Shown here piece by piece: positions 6,816 to 13,748 of a stretch of DNA of 15,020 nucleotides. Position 1 is the stretch's first letter. Every line of letters starts with the position of its first letter. Both the position numbers and the translations under genes were made by a program. The DNA lies in NCBI GenBank assembly GCA_012515135.1, contig JAAYYX010000178.1:1-15020 (forward strand), in the 5' to 3' direction. A model generated the notes under the pieces. It was given only the letters and a program-made list of their open reading frames with translations, did not search any database and had not been told where the DNA came from. Source of the DNA: Clostridiales bacterium. GTDB taxonomy: Bacteria; Bacillota; Clostridia; Peptostreptococcales; Anaerovoracaceae.

Positions 6816-7542
6816 TTTTTGCCACAACTGCGAACCTGCCGTCTTTGGTGTGATAGGCACATGTTGAAAGCGTAAGGACGATGTCGTCTTCATTGACTTC
6901 CACTCCCGTGTCATATTGAGAAAGGGATCTGCAGATACGGACATATTCTTTCAGCTGTTCCCCTGAAACTATGCCTCCGTATTCATAGTACTTGAATTTG
7001 TCGGAGTTTTTTTTGTATATTTTGCTTCGGAAAACGGCAACCACTTCCCATTTTCCCTCCTCCTCAATGGTATCAAAAGTAAAAGTTTTATGTTCTTCAT
7101 AGAAACCGGCATCTTCATAATCAAGGATGTCATGGAACATGGTGCCGTTTTTCATATTGTGGCCGTATATGAGCCAGTTTTTTGTGGGTGTGTTTATATC
7201 ACTGGCGGCATCCATAAAAGGAGTACCGGAAAGAGAATACTCTTTTTTGAAATTTCTCCGCAGATAAAACTCCGGCCGGGACTTGGTCTGCATAACGGGG
7301 TAATCAATTTTTGTGTCTTCTATTTTTATCCATCCGATGATGTCGGAGTTTTGCCTGTAAAGGGCGTCAAGGTCGTAGGTGTCGGAAACTTTAAGAGCGG
7401 AAAACTCCTTTTCGCTTTTTTGGCCTTTCAGGTAGTGATCAATGATAATACCAAGGGAAACGATGAGAAGCACAAGGGAAATCACAAAGACGATCTTTCC
7501 GGTAATGCTCATTTTATTTTTTTTGGGTTTTTCTTTTGTCAT
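6805..7542 (-). CDS. srtB: Class B sortase
   Basis: A 245-residue membrane-anchored cysteine transpeptidase that joins sorting-signal proteins to the cell wall. It has a basic cytoplasmic N-terminus, a signal-anchor helix at 14-35, and an extracellular catalytic domain. The catalytic triad is visible: His128 in WLIYGHNM, Cys228 in TLSTC and Arg236 in DGRFAVVAKK. Class B features include the N-terminal GWIKIEDTKIDYPVMQ stretch and the TLSTCAY motif. The ATG at 7542 has only a weak AGGT-type ribosome site; an internal Met11 has none. No LPxTG- or NPQTN-like substrate is encoded in the window. The neighbours are unrelated, so this is probably a lone housekeeping-type sortase. Confidence 0.93.
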   Translation of the reverse strand: MTKEKPKKNKMSITGKIVFVISLVLLIVSLGIIIDHYLKGQKSEKEFSALKVSDTYDLDALYRQNSDIIGWIKIEDTKIDYPVMQTKSRPEFYLRRNFKKEYSLSGTPFMDAASDINTPTKNWLIYGHNMKNGTMFHDILDYEDAGFYEEHKTFTFDTIEEEGKWEVVAVFRSKIYKKNSDKFKYYEYGGIVSGEQLKEYVRICRSLSQYDTGVEVNEDDIVLTLSTCAYHTKDGRFAVVAKKIK

Positions 7543-7577
7543 GGGGGCTTACCTGTTTTTCCTTTTTAGTTTTGTTT

Positions 7578-7606
7578 ATTCTAACACGATTTTGTTGAAT
7601 AGTCAG
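7578..7606 (-). promoter_or_regulatory. Possible srtB promoter
   Basis: On the minus strand CTGACT (7606-7601), a 17-base spacer, then TAGAAT (7583-7578). Both boxes match consensus at only 4-5 positions. It overlaps the proposed tadA promoter on the other strand. Confidence 0.45.
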
Positions 7607-7623
7607 CCGAAATATGTTAATAT
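7595..7623 (+). promoter_or_regulatory. Possible tadA promoter
   Basis: TTGAAT (7595-7600), a 17-base spacer, then TAATAT (7618-7623). If used, initiation near 7630 would give tadA an almost leaderless transcript from the ATG at 7634. Weak boxes; an upstream promoter is possible. Confidence 0.35.
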
Positions 7624-7633
7624 GCAAAGGTAT

Positions 7634-8101
7634 ATGAACAGGTATATGCAGGAAGCTTTAAGAGAAGCCCGCAGGGCCTTTGACCTTGGGGAAGTGCCGG
7701 TGGGAGCTGTAATAGTCAAAGACGGCAATATAATCGGCAGAGGGCATAACTTGGCAGAAAGCTCAAAGGACCCCACAGCCCATGCGGAAATCATCGCCAT
7801 AAGACAGGCTGCAGAAAATCTCGGGGGATGGAGACTGACAGGCTGCTGTCTTTATGTGACCACGGAACCCTGCAGCATGTGTGCGGGAGCCATCGTTCTG
7901 GCCAGGATAAAAAAACTATATATAGGCACCATGGACAAAAAAGCAGGCGCATGCGGATCGGTGCTGAATATAATAAATGACAGCAGACTGAATCACTATA
8001 CAGAAACAGAAACGGGCATCATGCAGGAAGAATGCGAAAGCATGATGAAAGAGTTCTTTAAAAGATTGAGAACAAAGAAATCGGAGGAAGATAAAACATG
8101 A
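7634..8101 (+). CDS. tadA: tRNA-specific adenosine deaminase
   Basis: Deaminates adenosine 34 of tRNA-Arg(ACG) to inosine so that one tRNA reads CGU, CGC and CGA. Zinc cytidine-deaminase fold: the HAE motif (His50, proton-shuttling Glu52) and PCSMC (Cys80, Cys83) are intact, with the family N-terminus GEVPVGAVIVKDGNIIGRGHN. The frame is open upstream to 7442, but that part overlaps srtB antisense and is not family-like. Three candidate ATGs are 7622, 7634 and 7646. I chose 7634 (155 residues) because MNRYMQEALREA aligns with typical TadA starts and AAAGG precedes it, though with only 3 bases spacing. The stop overlaps the next start (ATGA), so the two genes are coupled. Confidence 0.92.
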   Translation: MNRYMQEALREARRAFDLGEVPVGAVIVKDGNIIGRGHNLAESSKDPTAHAEIIAIRQAAENLGGWRLTGCCLYVTTEPCSMCAGAIVLARIKKLYIGTMDKKAGACGSVLNIINDSRLNHYTETETGIMQEECESMMKEFFKRLRTKKSEEDKT

Positions 8102-8937
8102 AAAGAGCAGGCGTACTGATAAGCCTTTCACTATTGATAATTATGCTTAGTACAGCTTTTGCATCAGCGGCCCCTTTCGGCGTTGAAGAAACCTCTCCAA
8201 AAAACGGAGAAACAGGAATGTCCGTGGATAACATGGGCGTAAAAGTGTATTTTAATGAAGACATTTATTCCAAAGACAACCAGAAGGCAAATGCAAAACG
8301 CTGTAAACTTACAGATCCAAAAGGGAAAAAAGTAACTGTAAGAACGGTTTTCAACCCAAAAGAAAAAAACATAATGATGGTGCTTGCCGATACAGAAAAG
8401 GGAGCCAAGATAAAAGGAAGCACAAAATATAAATTAACCATAGACGCAGGCTTCGTTTCAACCAAGGGCAGTATAATGGAAAAACCGGTAACTGTATCCT
8501 TCGAGACTCTGAACCCTCAGTCCAGTATGACTGTCAGCATGGTGATGATGGGTATAATGGTAGTCGGAATGATATTCTTCACATCCAGGGAAGCAAAAAA
8601 GCAGGCTCAAAAGGATGTCAGGAAAAAAGAAGAGTCAATAAACCCCTACAAAGAAGCCAAAAGAACAGGGAAATCTGTTGAAGAGATAGTTGCGGCGGAG
8701 CAGAAAAAGAAGGAAAAACAGGCCGCAAAAACGAAAGCCAAGAAGAAACGCCATAAAGAAGAAAATAAAGTTGAAATAGCTTCAGACAATATAAGGGTAT
8801 CAAAGCCCATGCCGATCTCATTGGCCGGAAGCACCTACAAGACAGGAAGGGCCGAAGCCGCCAGGATCGCCGAAGAAAAGGAAAAACAAAAAACAAGTCA
8901 GAAAAGCAAGAAAAAGAGCAAACAAAAGAAACACTGA
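8098..8937 (+). CDS. Secreted Ig-like (Big_5-type) protein with TM helix and lysine-rich tail
   Basis: A 279-residue protein of unknown function. Residues 1-25 form a signal peptide ending in FASAA. Residues 27-137 resemble a bacterial Ig-like domain of the Big_5/SbsA type: VEETSPKNGETGMSVDN, VKVYFNEDIY, then TKYKLTIDAGFVSTKGS and VTVSFET. A helix at about 144-162 follows, then a 117-residue tail that is very rich in Lys and Glu, probably cytoplasmic and partly coiled coil. The tail includes NPYKEAKRTGKSVEEIVAAE. GGAGG lies 10 bases before the ATG, which overlaps the tadA stop. I infer a type I membrane protein with a small outer Ig-like domain and a strongly basic inner tail. No enzymatic motif is visible. 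Confidence 0.8.
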   Translation: MKRAGVLISLSLLIIMLSTAFASAAPFGVEETSPKNGETGMSVDNMGVKVYFNEDIYSKDNQKANAKRCKLTDPKGKKVTVRTVFNPKEKNIMMVLADTEKGAKIKGSTKYKLTIDAGFVSTKGSIMEKPVTVSFETLNPQSSMTVSMVMMGIMVVGMIFFTSREAKKQAQKDVRKKEESINPYKEAKRTGKSVEEIVAAEQKKKEKQAAKTKAKKKRHKEENKVEIASDNIRVSKPMPISLAGSTYKTGRAEAARIAEEKEKQKTSQKSKKKSKQKKH

Positions 8938-8943
8938 TATATA

Positions 8944-8975
8944 AAAATGGGCGGCTTTTCCGCCCATTTTGATTT
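8944..8975 (+). terminator. Terminator-like hairpin between the Ig-like gene and ispE
   Basis: AAAATGGGCGG (8944-8954) pairs perfectly with CCGCCCATTTT (8960-8970) around CTTTT, followed by GATTTT. It begins 7 bases after the Ig-like gene stop and ends 18 bases before the ispE ATG. There is no room for a full ispE promoter after it, so it may only partially terminate, or ispE may start within or upstream of it. Confidence 0.75.
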
Positions 8976-8988
8976 TGCGGGAGAAATC

Positions 8989-9957
8989 ATGAAAGAGGTA
9001 ACTATCCGGTCATATGGAAAAATAAATCTTTCCATAGATATAACAGGCAAAATGGAAGACGGATATCACAGGGTGGAAATGATAATGCATCAGATCATGC
9101 TCCATGACGATGTCAAATTGTGCTGGAAACCTGCCGGGGTCACCGGCCGGGCCGGTGACCAAAACAAAAAAGCCGGCCAAGCCGTAAGAATAACGGTTTC
9201 TTCTGATAAAAAAGATGTGCCTTCCGGAGAAGATAATATAGCCTTCAAAGCGGCAGCCCTGATGACAAAGCATCATGGCAGAGAACTTTCGGGGGAAGTG
9301 GATATATTCATCAAAAAAAGGATACCTGTGGCCGCCGGCCTTGCGGGAGGCAGCGGGAATGCTGCGGCTGTACTGCACGGACTGAATGTTTTATGGGGAC
9401 TATCCCTGGGGACAAAGGAACTTTGCAACCTGGGAGAAAGTCTTGGATCAGATGTGCCCTTTTCTGTTTTGGGTCAGGCAAGATCAAGCCCGGCAGTGGA
9501 TGGAAAAACAAGAAAAGATCCCATGGCTTCAAGCTGCGCCTTTGCATACGGCAGGGGAACCATGTTAAGACCGGTCACGCCCCTAAAAAGCTTTGTGGTC
9601 ATAAGCAAGCCCCCCATAAGCATTTTCACCGGAGAAGTTTACAGGGGCATGGACAAAAGAAAAATAGAAGTGCACCCGGCAACAAAAGAGCTCATTTCAG
9701 CCCTTGCTGAAGGAAATCATAAAAAAATGGCCAGGAACATGATCAATGTACTTGAAATCTATACGCTCAGCATGTATGATGAGGTTGTGTATACAAAGAA
9801 CAAGATGCTGGAATTTTGCAAAGATGAACCTGTAATGATGAGCGGAAGCGGTCCAGCTGTTTATGCTCTTATACAGAAGAAAAACAAGGCAGAAGATGTA
9901 TACAATAAAATGAAGGAATACAACAGGGAAACTTTCCTTACGGAAACCACCCTGTAA
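8989..9957 (+). CDS. ispE: 4-(cytidine 5'-diphospho)-2-C-methyl-D-erythritol kinase
   Basis: GHMP kinase of the MEP isoprenoid pathway; it phosphorylates CDP-methylerythritol with ATP in the cytoplasm. Motifs: RSYGKINLSIDI with catalytic Lys11, DGYHRVEMIM, the ATP loop PVAAGLAGGSGNAAA (113-127), GSDVPF with catalytic Asp155, and MMSGSGPAVYALI (283-295). I start at the ATG at 8989, with GGGAG 5 bases upstream; the frame is open to 8947 but that runs through the hairpin. At 322 residues it is about 30 longer than usual. The excess lies in two segments, about 45-64 (CWKPAGVTGRAGDQNKKAGQ) and about 164-183 (ARSSPAVDGKTRKDPMASSC-like), both at sites normally occupied by short loops. It is followed after 12 bases by a GntR gene. 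Confidence 0.94.
   Translation: MKEVTIRSYGKINLSIDITGKMEDGYHRVEMIMHQIMLHDDVKLCWKPAGVTGRAGDQNKKAGQAVRITVSSDKKDVPSGEDNIAFKAAALMTKHHGRELSGEVDIFIKKRIPVAAGLAGGSGNAAAVLHGLNVLWGLSLGTKELCNLGESLGSDVPFSVLGQARSSPAVDGKTRKDPMASSCAFAYGRGTMLRPVTPLKSFVVISKPPISIFTGEVYRGMDKRKIEVHPATKELISALAEGNHKKMARNMINVLEIYTLSMYDEVVYTKNKMLEFCKDEPVMMSGSGPAVYALIQKKNKAEDVYNKMKEYNRETFLTETTL
9138..9160. repeat. Perfect GC-rich palindrome inside ispE
   Basis: GGTCACCGGC (9138-9147) and GCCGGTGACC (9151-9160) are perfect 10-bp inverted arms around CGG. It encodes residues 50-58, inside the first unusual insertion of IspE. The local GC is far above the surrounding gene, and another GCCGGC lies at 9172-9177. It is in frame and does not break the gene. 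Confidence 0.9.
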
Positions 9958-9969
9958 AAAGGAGACAGG

Positions 9970-10635
9970 ATGCTGAATTTCGAAATACAGAATCACAGGC
10001 CCTTGAGAGAAATAGTGTATGAAGAGCTGAAGATGCAGATATTGAAAGGACAGATAGAGCCCGGCACCCGGATGATGGAAGTTGAGATGGCCGAGGAAAT
10101 GGGAGTCAGCAGGACGCCCATACGGGAAGCCATAAGAAAACTTGAAAAAGAAGGGCTTGTGACCATAGAACCAAGAAAAGGCGCCTATGCTTCACAGATA
10201 TCCACAAAGGACATCGTGGATATACTTGAAGTAAGACAGAACATGGAAGGACTGGCGGCTTTTTATGCGGCACTGCGTATGAGTTATCAGCAAAAAGAAG
10301 AGCTCAAGAGAATTGCAGAGGCATATAATGCAGCAGTGGCATCGGGAAGCACTCCGGACATGATAAAATACGATACGGCTTTTCACCATCTTATAGTTGA
10401 AGGCAGCGGAAACAAAATACTTGTCCATATGGTAGAGCAGCTGCAGGAACTGGTCCTGCGCTTTAGATATCTATATTATGATGATTTCAGGAGAGCAGAA
10501 AAAATGCCTGCGGAACACAAAGAAATATTTGATGCCATAAAAAGCGGAGACACCGAAGGTGCCAGAGCCGCCGCCGATGTGCATATCGACAGATTAAAAG
10601 AAATGATAGAAAACGAAAAAGTGCTGACCGAATGA
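9970..10635 (+). CDS. GntR family transcriptional regulator, FCD subfamily
   Basis: A 221-residue DNA-binding regulator. The N-terminal winged helix-turn-helix (about 9-78) shows REIVYEELKMQILKGQIEPG, the recognition region MGVSRTPIREAIRKLEKEGL, and the wing VTIEPRKGAYA. The C-terminal all-helical FCD ligand domain (about 80-215) keeps the metal-site residues Asp135 and His139 (DTAFHH), His183 (AEHKEIF) and His205 (DVHIDRL), so it probably binds a carboxylate through a metal. The ligand and targets are not deducible. AGGAGA lies 5 bases before the ATG. It is 12 bases after ispE and has no separate promoter, so the two are co-transcribed. As far as I recall, GntR genes next to ispE recur in Clostridia; whether the two are functionally linked is unknown. 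Confidence 0.93.
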   Translation: MLNFEIQNHRPLREIVYEELKMQILKGQIEPGTRMMEVEMAEEMGVSRTPIREAIRKLEKEGLVTIEPRKGAYASQISTKDIVDILEVRQNMEGLAAFYAALRMSYQQKEELKRIAEAYNAAVASGSTPDMIKYDTAFHHLIVEGSGNKILVHMVEQLQELVLRFRYLYYDDFRRAEKMPAEHKEIFDAIKSGDTEGARAAADVHIDRLKEMIENEKVLTE

Positions 10636-10655
10636 TCAGCACCTTTTCGTTTTTG
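10616..10655 (+). terminator. Terminator of ispE-gntR, overlapping the gntR stop
   Basis: GTGCTGA (10621-10627) pairs with TCAGCAC (10636-10642), extended by an upstream A-run against CTTTT and followed by TTTT-CG-TTTTT. The gntR stop codon (10633-10635) sits in the loop. The A-run gives the minus strand a T-run, so it may also end the convergent htrA-like transcript, whose stop is at 10664. Confidence 0.8.
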
Positions 10656-10663
10656 AGAGGTTA

Positions 10664-11851
10664 TTAGTTACTTTCAGAAAGAGTGAAAGTAATGTCCAAA
10701 GTAGAGCTGTTCCTTTCGATAATGTAAGTTATTTCATCCCCGGCTTTATGGGACATTATTATGGATTTTAGCGTTATGAAACTGTCTATTTTTTTGCCGT
10801 CGGCCCGCACAACTCTGTCACCGCTGCGGAAGCCGGCATTTTTGGCATATTTACCGTTTACTTGCTGTATATATACACCGGCTTTGGAAAGCCCGTACTG
10901 CATGGCCTGATTTTCATCTGATATTTCCACATAGCTCATGCCTGTATTTGCCCGGCCTTCTACTTTGCCGTTTTTGATCAGATCATCAATAATATCTGCC
11001 GCAGAGCTTATGGGAATGGCAAATCCCAAGCCTTCCACATCGGAACCGGATGACTTGGCCACTACTATCCCCACCAGCTGACCATACTGGTTGAACATTC
11101 CGCCTCCTGAATTTCCGGGATTGACTGAAGCATCGGTTTGTATAAGACTCATGGGAGTGTTGTCTATGGTTACTTCCCTGTCAAGGGCGCTGACTATACC
11201 GGCAGAAACGGTGCCGCCCAGTTCACCCAGAGGATTTCCTATAATAACCGCCAGATCGCCCACATCAAGCTGATCGCTTTTGCCCATTGTTACAGCATTC
11301 AGATTTTTTGCATCGATTTTGAGAACTGCCAGATCCGAAAGAGAGTCTTTGCCTATAAGTTCAGCCTTATATTCCTCGCCGTTTTTCAGGGTCACATAAA
11401 TTGAACTTGCACCTTCGGCAACATGGTTGTTGGTGACAATGTATCCGTTGCTTTTTACTATTACTCCGCTGCCGGCTCCTTCTGTGACATACTCCTTTAT
11501 CCATAAGTCTGTGCTGACGCTTTCGGTACGTATTTCTACAACGGAATCGGAGACCTTTTCGGAGATCTCCTGAACAGTCATTTGGCTGCCGGTGGCATCC
11601 TCCAGGTCAAAACCTGAAGAAGAAACAGAAGTTCCCGGTGAACCGTTTTCAAACAGATTTTCTGCCACCATGGCCCCTCCGAAACCCATGAGGCCTGCCA
11701 GCAGTATACACACGGTCATTATGACTGCCAGACTTTTTCTGGTGAGATCAACAGGTCTGCTTTTCTTTTTGCCGGATTTTGGATTTTCCTTTTCTGAAAG
11801 GGTCTCGCAGTTTTCAAAAAGCTCCCTTTGAGGCGTTTTTTGGTCACTCAT
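10664..11851 (-). CDS. HtrA/DegP-like membrane-anchored serine protease with PDZ domain
   Basis: A 395-residue S1C-family protease acting outside the membrane in quality control of exported proteins. The cytoplasmic tail (1-38) is charged, and one helix spans 39-62. The trypsin-like domain follows, with catalytic His143 (IVTNNHVAEG), Asp173 (DSLSDLAVLKI) and Ser248 (DASVNPGNSGGGMF). A single PDZ domain lies at about 300-392, with AGVYIQQV and FRSGDRVVRADGKKI. This is the layout of B. subtilis HtrA/YyxA proteins. The start is firm: AAAGGAGG lies 7 bases before the ATG at 11851. It is divergent from the sugar-mutase operon, with a 137-base shared upstream region carrying direct repeats. A -10-like TATAAG near 11871-11876 lacks a good -35. 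Confidence 0.94.
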   Translation of the reverse strand: MSDQKTPQRELFENCETLSEKENPKSGKKKSRPVDLTRKSLAVIMTVCILLAGLMGFGGAMVAENLFENGSPGTSVSSSGFDLEDATGSQMTVQEISEKVSDSVVEIRTESVSTDLWIKEYVTEGAGSGVIVKSNGYIVTNNHVAEGASSIYVTLKNGEEYKAELIGKDSLSDLAVLKIDAKNLNAVTMGKSDQLDVGDLAVIIGNPLGELGGTVSAGIVSALDREVTIDNTPMSLIQTDASVNPGNSGGGMFNQYGQLVGIVVAKSSGSDVEGLGFAIPISSAADIIDDLIKNGKVEGRANTGMSYVEISDENQAMQYGLSKAGVYIQQVNGKYAKNAGFRSGDRVVRADGKKIDSFITLKSIIMSHKAGDEITYIIERNSSTLDITFTLSESN

Positions 11852-11893
11852 TAGCGCCCCTCCTTTCTTCTCTTATAGAGTACGATACAACCT

Positions 11894-11914
11894 TTGTGTG
11901 GCGGTATTGTGTGG
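11894..11914. repeat. Paired direct repeats TTGTGTGG upstream of the htrA-like gene
   Basis: TTGTGTGG occurs at 11894-11901 and 11907-11914, exactly 13 bases apart. It lies about 45-65 bases upstream of the protease ATG, within the divergent promoter region. A tandem site like this could bind a response regulator or similar dimer. It does not match CIRCE or the CtsR heptad consensus. Confidence 0.5.
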
Positions 11915-11940
11915 AAAACATGTATATATTTAGCCTTGTT

Positions 11941-11962
11941 TATGTTAAAATTATATAACATA
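11941..11962. repeat. AT-rich inverted repeat upstream of the sugar mutase
   Basis: TATGTTA (11941-11947) and TAACATA (11956-11962) form 7-bp inverted arms separated by 8 bases. It lies 27-48 bases before the GTG start at 11989. It overlaps any -10 region of the operon (TATAAC or CATATT are candidates), so it could be an operator or chance in AT-rich DNA. Confidence 0.4.
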
Positions 11963-11988
11963 TTGTGAAGAATAAGGAGAAAAATTCT

Positions 11989-13722
11989 GTGGATCATAAG
12001 TCTGAATATGAAAAATGGCGTTATAACAGTGAGTTGCCGGAAGATATAAAAAAACAGCTTCAACTCATGGAAGGTAATGATGAAGAAATATACGAAGCAT
12101 TCTGCAGGGATCTTGAGTTCGGTACGGCCGGTATAAGGGGAATAATGGGTGCGGGCACCAACAGGATAAATACACCCGTAATAAAGAGGGTGACCCAGGG
12201 CATTTCAGATTACATGAATGAAAATTTCAAAGACCCGGCTGCCGCCATATGTTATGACAGCAGGATAAATTCCAGGCTCTTTGCAGAAGAAACAGCAGCA
12301 GTGCTTACCGCCAACGGAATAAAGGCTTATGTATATAAACAGCTTATGCCGGTCTCTGCATTATCCTTTGCAGTAAGGGAGATACCCTGTCATATGGGGA
12401 TCATGATAACCGCCAGTCACAATTCAAAAGAATACAACGGATACAAAGTTTATAACAGTCAGGGATGTCAGATACTCAATGAAGTTCCCGGCGAAATACT
12501 TTCCTTTATAAAAAGAACTGACATATTCAAAGACATAAAAAGTATGACATTTGAAGAGGCACTGAAAGAAAGATGTGAATTCATATCGGAGGATATAGAG
12601 GAAGCTTATATAAAAAAGGCCTTCAGCTACTCCATCCCAAAGGATATGAAAGGATTCAGACTTGTGTATACTCCATTGAACGGAACCGGGAAGGCACCCG
12701 TAAAAAAACTGCTTTCCTTGGCGGGGCTGGACAGTATAAGCATAGTAAAGGAACAGGAAGAACCGGACGGCTGTTTCACCACGTGTCCTTATCCGAATCC
12801 CGAGATACCTGAAGTATATGATCTGGCAGCACGGCTTTGCAGAGAGGTCAAGGGAGATCTTATAATGGCCACGGATCCGGACTGTGACAGAGTGGGTATA
12901 GCGGTCCCAAAAGGAGACAGTTATAAAGTTCTTTCGGGTAATCAGATAGGGACCCTGCTTTTTGATTACATCTGCAAAAACAAAAAGCTTCCCCGGGCAC
13001 CGGTTGCCGTAAGGACCATAGTAAGCACATCCATAATAGATCATATGGCAGCAAAAAAACAAATAGAAATAAAAGAAACTCTCATTGGGTTCAAATATAT
13101 AGGAGAACAGATCAGGATACTGGAAGAGGCGGGACAGGAAGAAAGATATATTTTCGGGTTTGAAGAAGGAAACGGGTATCTGGCCGGAAGTTATGTAAGA
13201 GATAAAGATGCAGTGACGGCGGCCATGCTCATATGTCAGATGGCGGCATGGCACAAAGGACGCGGCAGGGATCTGACAGAAGCCCTTGAAGAAATATATG
13301 AGGAATATGGATACTACAGAGAGAAAGTCCTGAACTTCACTTTTGAAGGAGCAAAGGGCATTAAAAAAATGAAAAGGATAATGGATTTTTTGAGGAAAAA
13401 TCAAAGAAACGGTTTGTTCCATAAAAAAACCATTGGGATAACCGATTATTTGAAAGGAAAGAAATATATTATGGGTGATCCCAGATCCTGTTCTATGGTG
13501 GCCGGAGAAAAACCCACGGAACTTCCCCAAGAAAACATAATGGAATTCCGTTTTTCAGACGGGAGCAAACTCATTGCAAGACCCTCCGGAACAGAACCGA
13601 AACTTAAGGTATATCTTTTCGCCAGGGCCCGGGACATGCAGTCTGCAGAAAAAATCATTTCGGAAATGGAAAAGAATACAGATGCCTTGATTTGCAAACA
13701 AATAAAGGGGTATAATAATTGA
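11989..13722 (+). CDS. Phospho-sugar mutase (alpha-phosphoglucomutase family)
   Basis: A 577-residue alpha-D-phosphohexomutase, most likely interconverting glucose 6- and 1-phosphate for UDP-glucose, glycogen or cell-wall sugars. It resembles B. subtilis PgcA and PGM2-type enzymes in length. Motifs: DLEFGTAGIRG (41-51), phosphoserine loop TASHNSKEYNGYK (Ser143), magnesium loop DPDCDR (296-301), and phosphate-binding RPSGTEPK (531-538). The sugar-specificity loop reads FEEGNGYLAG (391-400), where PgcA-like enzymes commonly have EESYG. I choose GTG at 11989 because AAGGAG lies 9 bases before it; the frame is open from a GTG at 11965 without a ribosome site. Exact substrate (glucose or mannose) is unproven. 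It leads an operon with three genes of unknown function. Confidence 0.92.
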   Translation: MDHKSEYEKWRYNSELPEDIKKQLQLMEGNDEEIYEAFCRDLEFGTAGIRGIMGAGTNRINTPVIKRVTQGISDYMNENFKDPAAAICYDSRINSRLFAEETAAVLTANGIKAYVYKQLMPVSALSFAVREIPCHMGIMITASHNSKEYNGYKVYNSQGCQILNEVPGEILSFIKRTDIFKDIKSMTFEEALKERCEFISEDIEEAYIKKAFSYSIPKDMKGFRLVYTPLNGTGKAPVKKLLSLAGLDSISIVKEQEEPDGCFTTCPYPNPEIPEVYDLAARLCREVKGDLIMATDPDCDRVGIAVPKGDSYKVLSGNQIGTLLFDYICKNKKLPRAPVAVRTIVSTSIIDHMAAKKQIEIKETLIGFKYIGEQIRILEEAGQEERYIFGFEEGNGYLAGSYVRDKDAVTAAMLICQMAAWHKGRGRDLTEALEEIYEEYGYYREKVLNFTFEGAKGIKKMKRIMDFLRKNQRNGLFHKKTIGITDYLKGKKYIMGDPRSCSMVAGEKPTELPQENIMEFRFSDGSKLIARPSGTEPKLKVYLFARARDMQSAEKIISEMEKNTDALICKQIKGYNN

Positions 13723-13748
13723 AAGGAATAAGCAGAAAAGGAGGAGAG

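Noticed and set aside
7442..7633. N-terminal extension of TadA
   Set aside because: It runs antisense through srtB, has no homology to TadA, and has no ribosome site.
12424..13530. Long (368-codon) minus-strand open frame
   Set aside because: It is antisense to the phospho-sugar mutase, whose motifs are all intact, and its composition is Phe/Tyr/Cys-rich as expected of a shadow frame.
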